Source: Ashinkailepas kermadecensis (taxonomy: Eukaryota > Arthropoda > Thecostraca > Neolepadidae). From it: DNA of 64,000 nucleotides. Positions 25,066 through 36,200 of this stretch are shown here, in pieces. The position numbers were made by a program, and so were the translations under genes. The DNA lies in the NCBI GenBank assembly GCA_034440615.1, contig JAOTOM010004735.1, forward strand, positions 248,001 to 312,000. The letters run 5' to 3'. Under the pieces are notes generated by a model. That model was not told the origin of the DNA and did not search any database. It worked only from the letters and a program-made list of their open reading frames with translations. The stretch's first letter is position 1. The number at the start of each line of letters is the position of its first letter.

Positions 25066-25833
25066 CAATAGATAGGTACTTACCTTGGTACCTAATGTGC
25101 CTAGGTACCTTACCAGTGCTTTCCTAAATGGTTCCCACTACGTCTTTTACAGAAAGGCAGTCAAACAATAGTTGTTTTTCAAATCAATTTTCTGCCTTCT
25201 TACCTTGCAGTCTGCTGGAAACCTGATAGATGGATCACGTTTATGGCAGCCGGGAACCGCACATACACCCATACTTCTGGCTTGCTTCTCCTAATTTCTA
25301 GCGCACTAATGGTAAATATTCCAGCAAACTAGACGTGTCTGAAGTACATTCAACATAATTAAATACGCGCAAACAACATACGCTGCTTACAAAATGTACA
25401 ATAGGCTTTTTAAATATAAAGATTCTGCCCTCCCTAACCCACAAAACATAGCGCTTTAGGTTCGCCAAAGAAGGCTGGGTGACCATTGACTCTCAGCGCC
25501 ATCTACATCTTTATCAACTTTCAGACCCCATTCCCCTTTCGAAATCTGGCGTGTCAGAATCTACTATGCTACCAGATTATGCTTCCAAACAATTATAATA
25601 AAATACCTTTAAAATTGGAGATTATTTGACCCGGAACGCTATTTTTTAACCTCAGCAAAGGTTACTGCATTTTAGTTTAGTTTACTTTTGTTGGTTTGGG
25701 GGGGGCAAAAGACACTATGGCCCCCCTTTGAAGCGCTTGGGGGGGGGGGGGCATGGCCGGAATGCCCCCCCCCCTGGATCCGCCAGTGTTTGGGCTTACG
25801 GGCGCATCGACTGCGTTGGTCACACAGCGCCCA

Positions 25834-26338
25834 TCTGCTGATACTTTAGGTCCGACACTAACGAAGTACTGATTTAGTTGCTCAGGGAGTACCTGAAGTT
25901 GAACTCTGTGAGAGCCTTTTTTGGTGTCGATAATGGGCTTGATAGCACGTCACGCAGCTGATGGGCCTTTCTGAGCTATCCTTCCGCTGATCTCCCTACA
26001 GCCAGCTCTTGTAGCTGAGCGAACTTGTCTGTTGAATACTTTGTGTGTTTCTATCTTGCAAGTTTAAAGCTACATTTCGCCGATGCATGAGCTGTTTGAT
26101 AGCTTCGCTAACATGTGGTGCTGTTGGGTTTCCAATTTTGATGTTTCTGAGTGGCAGGTGTTCATCGAGAATAGGTGTCAGGAATCTCAGCAGGGTGTCC
26201 CATTTGTCAGTTACTGAGATGCGACCAGTGACCTGAGCCCAGTCGATCTCACCAAGGTCAAGAGTCGGTTCCGAGGTATCCACTCGTCCGAAAGAGCGTG
26301 ACTTTATCACGGTGTTAACTGAGGAAGGCCTGTTTACT
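25834..26338 (-). pseudogene. LINE fragment: endonuclease-RT linker
   Basis: Reads KVNRPSSVNTVIKSRSFGRV, then DLGEIDWAQV, KWDTLLRFLTPILDEHLPL, and APHVSEAIKQLMHRRNVALN. Near its end, QLNQYFVSVGPKVSAE appears in another frame. This matches the linker of CR1/L2 ORF2 (the SR.F / DW / DKHAPL / IK.LM..R pattern). It is continuous with the endonuclease part when the piggyBac-like insert is skipped. Confidence 0.88.
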
Positions 26339-26342
26339 TTAA

Positions 26343-27149
26343 CCCTCGCACGGATGGGGGGTAGATACCTACCCCCGTAAGGTTTTCCCGCGACAGCGGG
26401 AAATGGCGCGCGGCAGCGCGCTGAAATTTGGTATACCTTACCATTAGCTATTTTACATGTTTAAAAAAAATGGTCGGGTCATCAAAGGTCACCGAGTTAT
26501 CGCGGGTCAAGTGAGGTCACCTCCAAAAATATTTAAGCAGTCGCCACGCCTTCAATAATAAAGATATTACAATGACACTTTCAGGGTTTACTTATCTTGA
26601 CTGAGCGCCAAAACGTACAATTTCAGAATTTTCGAATTGTGATTTTTTAATGTCATTTTTTGCACTTTGTAGTTTTATCTAAACTAACATCAACATTGCA
26701 GACAAACTATGGACTTTTGTATAATGCTAAGTTGACTTAGAACGTCATATTTTTGGTTCGTATACCTATTTCAAAAAGAAAAATTCAAAATTCCAAAATT
26801 TTAAAAATCCAAAATTTTGCAAATTTTAATTTCTAGTTTTTGGCTAATTGTAATTGCAAAATAGCTAATTGTAAGGTATGCCAAATTTCAGCGTCCTGCC
26901 GCGCGCCGTTTTCCCACTGTCGCGGGAAAACTTTGGTGGGGTAGGTATCTACCCCCCTCAGCTGTGCGAGGGTTAAGTTCAAATCCTAGCGTAAAAACTA
27001 CCGAAGTACTTTCGACTGGAATGTGTTCGAGCTATCCGATGCAATTTTCAGATTCGTTCTATCTTGCTTGGTTCGTGAGATACCTGGGGGGGTATGTATC
27101 TACCCCCCCAGCCTGGCGAAGGTGGCTCAGACCACCAGCCGTGCGAGGG
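26343..27149. mobile_element. piggyBac-like non-autonomous element at TTAA, in the LINE
   Basis: TTAA copies flank it at 26339-26342 and 27150-27153. The left end is CCCTCGCACGG and the right end, read inward, is CCCTCGCACGGCTGG. Each end has a nearby palindrome such as GGGGGTAGATACCTACCCCC. A third end of the same type (GTGCGAGGG then TTAA) faces outward at 26964-26976, with inverted similarity of about 110 bp to the left end. Leaving out the insert and one TTAA rejoins the LINE frame as IICSIK-VNRPSS. No transposase is present. Confidence 0.88.
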
Positions 27150-27153
27150 TTAA

Positions 27154-28113
27154 TCGAACATATGATACAATTGTGAGGACTGTGGTGGCAGAAACTCACT
27201 CTGGTTTTGCCGACAAAGATGGGCGAATTTGTTTTGATGACATCCCAATAAAGAGCCTGTGGCGAATGTGCGGGCTTACTGTCACGGTAAGTGAATAGTT
27301 GCTTATGAACTCAAGCAGGTGTGTTTTGTTGGGGCTATTAGCAGTGTAGAAGGTTGCAATTTAGATCGCCCACGAGGTAGAAAATGCCGGTAAAGTTCAA
27401 TGTCGCCAATTTAACCTGTCTTTCGAGCTCGGCGAATTAATCATTTAAGGCAGCAAGTGTTACGAGGAGGCCGATAGATTGCCGCCAGAATAAATACTTT
27501 CCGCTTTTCCCTTTGACTTTGGACCAGAGTGTTTCTTTCTAGTTTGGAGCTCGAATTTTGAGTATAATTTTCAAAACGGTAATAGTCAGCGCTAACGTGG
27601 CGATAATCGCCACCCCACCATAAGCACTAGATTTGCGCCGGTCGGCGCGTTTTACTTGGTAACCAGGGAAGTTAATGAGACGCGTGGGGGTGCTAGGCCA
27701 CAGTCAGGTCTCAGTCACCACAGCTAGGCCTAAGAACGAAGGTCGTGTTGTAGCTCAAGTAGCCTAGGTTTGATAGACTGGGGCATTGATGAGTCCCAGG
27801 TGATGCCCTTTGCGCTGCTGAGCTGTCACATGGTTTGTCCGCCCCGCGATACGGGTCTTCTGCCGCCCCTGCCCCGGCGTGTTTTCCTAGGCGCTGTTTT
27901 GGTAACGGCGACGCTCCCTTCGGTCGGGCTGGCCGCTCTGGAGTGATGAAGTTGGTGGTTGGCGGGGGCGAAGGCCGCGGCGGTGATGACGTCACGAACG
28001 GGACGGCTGCGTGCGCGTTGCGAGCCCGGGTGACCGGGGGACGTGATGGCGGTGAATATTTGAACCAGGGCGATGGATATCAGCAGCCTGATGTCCGTAT
28101 GCAAAATGAACAC
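27154..28113 (-). pseudogene. LINE fragment: apurinic-type endonuclease
   Basis: Minus-strand pieces in several frames read TET-stop-LWPSTPTRLINFPGYQ, AYGGVAIIA, LAAIYRPP, FYLVGDLNCNLL and SPHNCIICSIK. These are the endonuclease motifs TETWL, GGVAI, IYRPP, GDLN and SDH. The Trp of TETW is a stop (TGA), Asp of SDH is Pro, and frameshifts are present. Upstream, KTRRGRGGRRP resembles the basic stretch near the start of such ORF2 proteins. The 5' boundary is unclear. Confidence 0.82.
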
Positions 28114-28947
28114 CGGTAGAGCTGTAGATAGACGAGGCAGAGCACTATTGCTGGATACATTGTTCCGAGCGGCACCAAGGCGTCAGTCAGTTCATTGCCT
28201 TCTTCGCTGCAGTGTCGGAAAGATTAACCGCGGGCAGTAGCTGATGCTTGATGCAAGGGAAGCCACTATAGATAAAGGTGCTGTCACTTCTTCACTCATC
28301 GAGTTTTCCATGCGTCTAATCACTGTGCTGTGCAATTACCGACCGGAATAACCAGAATCACTAATGAGTCCAGTCACTTCGCGCACGTGTAGCGTATAGG
28401 TCCGCCGGTTTTGGTTCGATATTTCACCTTTTTTCCTGGTTCATTTTTAACTCATTTCGGTTCACACCTCTCACTCAGATTTTCACACACCCTATATACA
28501 GAGGCAACAAAGAGGGCCAGGGAAAGTCTGGGGGAGCGACCGAGACGCGTCTGCTCGCGGCGCCGCGCTCAGGCCAGCTGCCTTCTTATGGTTAGATGCG
28601 GTGAACAGAAAAGAAACGAAGCCTAACAGGTCAGATAAAACGAAGTCCATCACAAACGACGAACGGCCATGGCCACGCGCGTATGACCAGGTGCATGTTG
28701 GCATATTCGATGTGTGCGTGGCCCCATGAGTGTGCTCGACATCAGTGGCGTTCTCAACACCCGGCAGAGGTACAGCGTTCACCATAGTCTATGTGAATGG
28801 GGCAGTGTGCTAGTCAGTGGTGACACCTGCCCAGTATTGTGCCGCCGATAGGAGACCTGCAACATCTATGTTGCACGGCCAAGGGCAGGCGTGATCACCC
28901 GGCCCCCAAACACATCGTCAACACGGAGCTTTAAGCCCCATCAAGAA

Positions 28948-28953
28948 TTTATT
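28948..28953 (-). terminator. Candidate polyadenylation signal AATAAA for macoilin
   Basis: AATAAA on the minus strand, about 1 kb past the macoilin stop codon. It is followed by a G/T-rich stretch (GATGTGTTTGGGGG) at 28900-28920, as expected downstream of a cleavage site. The region between stop and signal (28954-29975) is CpG-rich and shows no other gene I recognise. It would be an unusually GC-rich 3' UTR, and another promoter could also lie in it. Confidence 0.4.
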
Positions 28954-29975
28954 CGATGCTACAATTAACATCAAGAGAGCGTTCAACTGACCAGAAACCT
29001 ACTGCGCCCGCGTCGCGAAGGCGCGCCGAGATCCGTGGCGGCGCGCGGCGGCCGAGGCGCCCAGAGTCGAGCCCGAATCAGTCTCACACCAATACACCGA
29101 GCCAACTACACCGAACACACACATGTATCTAGCGCGCGGCGAGGCGCACGCACCCCTCGTCTCCTCCGGCACGGTTAATTCAGAACAGAAGCGCAGCGCT
29201 CCGCCGTGCCGCCGGTCTCCCGGGCGGCGCGGACGCGCCCCCGACTCACAGAGCCGGACGTACGGTTAAGTAGTTGGTTTGTCGGCCGCCTAGCGGCCGC
29301 AGCGCGGCCTGCGCTGTCCTGGAGGTGGGGCCCACTGCACGTGTCTGGCCGGCCTGCTCCGGCCGCGGCGGTAGGAGGCAGACCAGCGCCGGCGCGGCTC
29401 CTGCCAATGATTCCCATGTGGCAATAAATTAAATGAAAGACATCGAGAAGTCGGCGACGGTTCGCGCGGCGAATTTCGTGCTCCGGCTCCTCGGGACTGC
29501 TGAAACGAGATGCTACTCGACGAAACACAATATGAGAAATCTCGAAAATACTCTATCACATTGACGTAAAAGTGGGGCGGCGGACGGCCGCTCAGCTCCG
29601 CAGCCGGCGCTGACGCGCGCGCGCGCTCCCCTGCAGCACAACGGCCGCTCAGCAGTGTTAGACAACCAAATACTGTTAAATACCGCGCCGTCAAACGCTG
29701 AGCCAGCGGCAAGCATGTTATGCGTCAAAATCGAAGTCTGCAAAGAATGGCGTGCTCGACCCCCGTCGTGCCGCACGGTCTCAATGGCGGACAGGTGCTG
29801 CCGCCCCGCCCGGAAACATCACACTACAGCCTTACGGTCTGCACGCTGCGCACTCCACCAACCGCACAACTCCAACATCACAATATTGCTACCCGGCTTG
29901 CTAAATTTCAATCCGTTGTAGTGTTTACGCGCGCGGCAGGGCGACAGCCCCGGTCTTTCCCCGGCGGCGGCGCGC
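28954..29975. other. CpG-rich stretch after the macoilin stop
   Basis: GC- and CpG-rich, with many short open frames in all frames and none with a recognisable domain. It may be the macoilin 3' UTR, or contain the promoter of an unseen gene. Confidence 0.4.
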
Positions 29976-30246
29976 TCAGGCCATCTTGGGCGTGAACGCG
30001 GCGGCGGCCGGGTCAAGCTGGCTCTTGGGCAGCTGGTCGGCGGGCATCTTCAGCTCGTACAGGTCCTGGTTGGCGCCGGGGTAGGGCTCCAGCGTGCCGT
30101 AGCCGTTGTGTTCGGAGGCGGTGACGGGCGCGGCAGCGGTGACGGCTGAGACGCCGCCGGCGACGACAAGCCCGGCATCACGGCCAGCACCTCGGCCAGC
30201 TTGGCGTTCAGCGCCGCCACCTCCCGCTCCCGGCTCAGCAGATGTG
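29976..30246 (-). CDS. MACO1: Macoilin last exon with stop codon; apparent frame change inside
   Basis: The acceptor GTCGACAG lies above 30246. The first frame reads THLLSREREVAALNAKLAE, then VLAVMPGLSSPA, matching the end of the macoilin coiled coil. The C-terminus is in a different frame: TASEHNGYGTLEPYPGANQ, DLYELKMPADQLPKSQ, LDPAAAAFTPKMA, stop TGA at 29976-29978. LDP.AA.FTPK matches the family C-terminus. The switch must fall in the GC-rich stretch around 30155-30180 and equals one base missing from the sequence or a real -1 frameshift. An intron is ruled out by the tiny distance. Both halves look conserved, so a one-base assembly or consensus error is the simplest reading. Confidence 0.88.
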
Positions 30247-33200
30247 CTGTCGACATAGAGCGCCGGTGAAGCTCGGTGGAGAGACACCAGCATGGTGACA
30301 CCACTGGTGCGGGGACGTCAGTCGTAGTCTGTGGTGACAGTAACGTGCTGAATATTCATCAGATATGTCTGGACAGAGAGCGCCGGTGAAGCTCGGTGGA
30401 GCGGTACCAGCATGGTGATACGACTGGTGCGGAGACATCGGTCGCAGTCTGTGGTGACAGTAATGTACCGAATATTCATCAGATGTCTGGACACAGAGCG
30501 ACACAGAGCGCTTTTACGAAGCAAAGACTTACGAAAGACAAGCGGCATAGTCGGTGTATGGCGGTAGTTTACGGCGGCAATTGACTGGTTGGTTGGTTAT
30601 TGGTTTTACGACACGTCGACCGTTGAGTCATATAGCGTCGCCAATCTCTCACGCCGATTGGTCACGGGCGAAGAGTAGCGACAGGTGAGACTCGAACCCA
30701 CAATCTTTCGATTGTGAGACGAGCATCTTACCCCTAGACCACTCGTCCCCCGGCAATTGATGATTACTGTGACGTCAGAGTGTAAAGACTACACTACGCA
30801 ACTCATACCGTGCCACTACCGATGAATAGTTTATCCAGGGTTTGGACAAGGCTACCGACAGATCATAGACAGTAAATGGTAGATGTCATCACTCCCGGAC
30901 AAGACGATGTTCGACGATTTCGATCTCTCCGTTCAGGGACTCCGTCATGGAAAGACGATGGGAGGAATAAAGGGCTACCTCCAATATTTACATGTATTGT
31001 CTAGGAGGTCACAGGCGAAGCACTTCGAAAGTAATACGGAGGACGGAGAAAGGGAGAAAGGGAGGACGGAAGAGAAGAGGAAGAAAGGGAGGACGGAAAG
31101 GGGAGAGGGAGGAGGAAGCAGGTAGGAGGCTCCCTGCATACCTCATGTAGCGAAGTCGGATCATTCATTCACCAGATATAAATGGCTTTGTGGATGCGGG
31201 GCTAGGGATTTAACTTCACACCAGCAGTGACTGATGTTTGCGGTGCATCAATGGTGGAACTATTTCACGGGAAACAGTCTCCAAACTGTTTCATTCCGGT
31301 CAAGGAATACGACTGTCCCAAACGCAGGCTCTCAACCATGGCTTCGTCTAACGTGTTAGCTGCGAAGGCATCATACCCTAAAGTGAACCTGACAACTATC
31401 AGAGACGCTCCACCTAACAAACTAGGGATGAACCCAATTTCAAAGTGCCTAACATTCTTCGTAAAGGTGACGTTTAGTCTAGTAGCCCTTCTACAATCAA
31501 ATCTCCGTAGAGGGCCACCTGCTCTCATCCCATATTGATGATTTCGTAGTTTGTTTGCTTCTGATATAATCATGTTTGGAGCCGACAAAATGCGACCACC
31601 GCAAATATTACCAACACGCACACCCGGAATACAACTATTGCTACATCAGGCATGCATTTTCAGGGAAACGGAAGTGACTTGCCACGCGACAATGCTGGTC
31701 ACGCTGATCGGACTTACTCTTGTTGATCTCCAGCTCGCGCTTGGCGTCTCCGAGCGCGGCGAACAGATCCATCTTGAGGCGCGTCTCAGACGAGAGGTTT
31801 TTCTCCAGGTACTGGTTTTTGTCTTGCATGGCAGACAGCGCCGACATGAGGACATCCGTGTCGCTCTGTGAGTCCTTCACTTCGTGTAGGCTCTGCCGAT
31901 GGTACACAGGTCAGGTCGGGTCGCGCCAAACACCACAGCCGCTGACACGGGCACACACCTGCAGACAGGTGCACTGCTGCAGCTAGTACCTCAGCATACC
32001 GGCAGACGGCTCGAGGTGGGAGTATGTCCGCAGGTAGGTAAACATATAGACACACTACTGGATACAGATATTCAGCTACAGACGTCACACTGGTCAAGAT
32101 GTACACACTGCATAGTTACACTGCTGCACACAGGTACGCTGCTAAGACACACAGCTACCGATGATGCCGAAGCCACACGCAAACTCTATAACCTTCCATA
32201 TTAAATAGAGATCACTGCTAGGCAACATAGACATGCCCCGATGGAAGCAGTGAAATGTATACGGAGGCTGTGGCGGGAGACAGTTGGGGTGGGGGAATCC
32301 GTGGCGGGAAACAGTTGAGGGGGGGGGGGGGGGGGGGGGCAATCAGGGCCAGCAACGAGAACAACGAGAGCGCAAACAGATGGAAACTATCGGGAGACAT
32401 GGTGGATATACGGGACTTTTCGTTTCGTTCAACTGTCTCTTCAGTCTTCTTCCACCATTCCAATTCATTAAAGACCGGTAATGAATATACTGGTATATCA
32501 AATCCTGCTTGGCTAAACATGAGGATATTGCGTCCGGTACTCCCCTCACTTCAAAGCGAAATTCGGGATGGGAGATCAGTGAGGAACGCTTGGCACAATA
32601 CATAATCAAGGAATGATAGGATGTCACGTGAATGAAATCCCAGTGAATTGGAGAGCTGGACTTGTTGACCGGGGACAAGTAGGGCGCTACCTATAATGGG
32701 TCACCGCCGCTATACAACTTAACCAAACTAACATATCGTCGAGCCGGACGACAAGACCCATATGACCCAATCGCCCATATGTTCCAGCCGCCCACAGCAC
32801 GGAAACGGATGGAGTACACCCTGATGCCACCGCATCCCCAGGCGGCTGCAATCGACCCGCACGGCGTGACACGGTCGCCCGCCCGCCCGCGACATGACCG
32901 GCTGCGGTGGTGGGCGCGCACGCCACCGAGCCGAACGGTGCCTTTGACAAGGCCTCGACAGAGCCGGCAAGCCGGCGTCACCCCGGGCAACAGGCGCCGC
33001 ACGCGTGCAGAGCGCCCCGACAAATGGCGCCGCCGCGCCACAGCCATGGCAACGGGTGCCGTCACAACAGGGGCTCGGGGCATGACGCTCGACTGTTTTT
33101 GTCTGCCTTGTCTGGCGTCATGCGGCGGACCAGCCACACCACACGGACGTTCACGATCTGCGCGGTAGGGACTGGCATGCTAGAGTGATGCTAAACACAT

Positions 33201-36200
33201 TTGGGATGCGCGTTCTGAACTTACTACTGGACCTGTCGTTAGAACTCGGTATTCTGAAAAGGATTGCACAGGGGACCGCGGATTGGATAGCGATCGTCAA
33301 TCCGAACATTGAAGATTAAATTGCAATTCATTTCATGCGGAAGATTGCGGACTAGATTACAATTCTTTTGACAAGGACTTGTATATGCCATGTTCGGGTG
33401 CTTCCCTAGATTGACCTTGCCGTCTGCCTCTATGCTGAATGTTGTCTGCCGCTGTAACGACCTTGCTGTTGTTTGTGTTGGTCGTGGCGTGTTTGCTCCT
33501 CTACTGACACGCTTTGTCCGCCGCTGTCTGCCTACCGACCCGGACCAGCGCCGGGGGCTTCACCCCGCACGGACGACCGTGTTGCGGCAGCGCGGACCGC
33601 GGACCGCGGCCGGGCCCAGCACTGACCTGCAGCTCGCGCTCGGCAGACCGCACGCGGTCCTCGTACTGCTTATTCTCGCGCCGCAGCTGGCGCGCCTCGG
33701 CCTCCAGGTCGCGGCGGCGCGCCTTGCACTGCTCAGTGCACTTGGACGCCTGCTCAGTCGCCTGCGCCACCTGTCGAGTCAACACAGCGGGTCGTCAGGT
33801 GGACAGACGGACCGGACGGATCGAATTGAAATTTAATCACACAACCCTGATGGCACTAACAACACATCAACCGGACCAGTGGCGACTTACCTCAGCGATA
33901 CTCGTCTCCCCGTGTACGTGTTTCTCCTCCACTCAATCCCCTACTTTCCTCGGGCACGAGCCTGGTTCATTGAACGCCCGATGCAGAACATACCTCCACG
34001 TTTGCTCACTTCCTTCTTGTGCATATGCCGCCCCATTCCTCTCTCCCGCCACCTTGTCTTACACCAGTTGCGTCATTCAGTTCGCTCCTTTGCTGGAACG
34101 CTGCGTTTCTCCACTACTCTACTCTCCCTTAGCACCACTCCCTACCTTCACTGGGTCTACTCTCCCTTATGGTTGGTGTGCACCTACCTATCTGTCACCT
34201 GCACATTCATTCCATTTCCTCACCTTCTTCTTCTCCTGCACGAGCTGTGTTTCCCCGCTCTGTCGAAGCTTTCGCTCCTCGGCTAGCTTCTTTTCCAGCG
34301 TGACAACTGTCTGCTTGTCCTGCTGTCGACCTGTCACCAGGTTGTGTAGCCTGCAACACAATCACAGGGTCACAGGCCCGCAGCACGGCCATTCATGACA
34401 GGTCTGCGACACAGCCACATCGCCATCCTTGCAACAATGGCACAGGGTCTACAACCCAGCTACTCGGTCATTGACCTGAAATGTCGTTACTCGGCAGCTG
34501 TCATTCTTTAGCATGAGTGAATATTGTTTGTCTACATGTGGTGGCAATGCCCGACTGCCGTCGAGTCTGTTGGACTGGGTCGCAGCTAGGCGTGATTGCA
34601 GTCCACTTTGTGGGACTGGTGGCTGACCAGTGCGACAGCTGGCGACTCACTTGGACTGCAGACTGTCGTTGTCGAGCTGCAACAGCTGAAGCTGGTTGCG
34701 GGCGTTGCGCTCCTGAATGACCAGGTTGGATACCTGGGAGCGCAGCTCCTGCTCTGTCTGCCGACTCGAGTTGAGATCGGCTCGCAGTCGCTTCACATCC
34801 AGCTCCAGCCTGACGATGAGTGGGTTGCCCGTCACAGCCTGACAGGGTGAGAGCACGGGGCGGAGGGAGCAGATAACAATATCAGCAATAATAATAATAA
34901 CAGTGATACTACTACTACTGCTACTACTACTACTAATAATAATAATAATACCAATAATAATGACGATAATTGAAGTGAAGATTGCAAAGACGGTGGCGAG
35001 GATGGAGGAGGGAGGAGGTGGAGGTGAAGGTGGAGGTGGGGGAGGAGGTGGAGGAGGAGGTGGTGGAGGAGGAGGTGGAGGAGGAGGTGGAGGAGGAGGA
35101 AGAGAAGGAGTACAGAGAAGAAGAGACAGAGGAAGGGAAGGTATGGGTTCTTCAGTGGCATCATGAGATAGATGGAAACCTCCATGGCGGGGGAGGGGCC
35201 GGTGAACCAACACCGGTCACTTGCTATTTCTGCTCACTAACTAACTAACTAACTAACCCACGCACTCACTCACTCACTCACTCACTCACTCACTCACTCA
35301 CTCACTCACTCTCACTCACTCACTCACTATTTTGCTCTCGCTCTCATCTTCTCCCACACCGATCTCCGTTCCTTCGCCCACGCCTACAACCATCACCCTA
35401 ACCCTGTAGCAAAGACGATGCAGCGTTCTGACCCTTGGTCTGAACCGACCAGCTGCCTGTTGCTGAGTATCTACTCCCTTCCAAACCCACCGTGACCATC
35501 GGCCCTCACTTTATGACGCTCTCGTCCTTGGGAGACGGTGCCTGTAGCACGGCCGCTACAGGCGGCTCCTTGGTACGAGACCGCTTCTCCTTGGTGCACG
35601 TGCTCGGCCACTTGGACGAGCGCTGCGTCTGGGACGAGTTCTTGTAGTTTTTCTCTTTGTCTTCTGACTCGTCGAACTCGTTGATGGATCTGGAGCGAGA
35701 AATTGTGTCATTCGCAGGCCCACGGAACATCGGTGGATGAAAAGCTCCGAGCATACCTCCTGGAAAGCCAATCCAAGGCATTTGAGGAGATGAATTCGCC
35801 GAAGTCATACGTTTAAATTACAGTTAACTTTAAAACACAATTAACTTTAAATTACATTTCACCTTAGTCATATATTCAAATTACACTTCAGCTATTGCCA
35901 GAAAACAAACGGGAACAATTCAGGAGTTCCTCGAACGATCGTGAACCCCGTATGCACACACCTAACCCGAACAACAGTGAACACACAGTAATCTACGGCG
36001 GACATGAGCTACTCCCGTGCACAACCTCCCAAGCAATCCAGCAACCAATAACTGAGCTGACACACAGTCTTGTCTCGAAGGGGCCATATCATAACATCCA
36101 AGGTTGGATTGTGGCTATACGACGCACTCAGCAGCTGAGGCGATACGGCGTCGCCCGCCTCTCACCCTGGCAGGAAGGGCGGGCATCGCGGGGATCGCCC

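Larger units (their letters stand above)
22944..25788. mobile_element. hAT-like composite element, 2.85 kb, inside the hairpin retroposon
   Basis: It starts CACTGGCGGATCTAG and ends GGATCCGCCAGTG, and is flanked by the perfect 8-bp duplication TTTGGGCT (22936-22943 and 25789-25796). An internal segment 23328-23636 has the same CACTGGCGGATCC ends. Its last 240 bp are repeated at the right end of the whole element (25555-25788). Between them lies non-repeat sequence with a promoter-like stretch and a SAP-encoding exon. No transposase was recognised. Confidence 0.85.
22925..25833 (-). mobile_element. Ultra-short hairpin retroposon (about 57 bp) split by a hAT-like insertion
   Basis: The perfect 16-bp target duplication TCTGCTGATACTTTAG flanks it (22909-22924 and 25834-25849). 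With the nested hAT-like element and one 8-bp duplication removed, the insert is about 57 bp. On the minus strand it begins ATGGGCGC, folds as GGGCGC..GCGCCC, and ends in a tail AAATAACTAAC. It interrupts the LINE at a position where the LINE reading resumes on the other side. Confidence 0.85.

Noticed and set aside
30587..30750. Possible functional tRNA-Val gene
   Set aside because: The acceptor stem does not pair properly, the sequence continues into a SINE body and tail, and target duplications are present.
33514..34398. 294-codon plus-strand open frame
   Set aside because: Opposite strand of two macoilin exons and their introns; Cys/Ser/Pro-rich with no domain.
34647..35213. 188-codon minus-strand frame with a long proline run
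   Set aside because: Only its end (34651-34838) is macoilin coding; the rest reads simple repeats in the intron.
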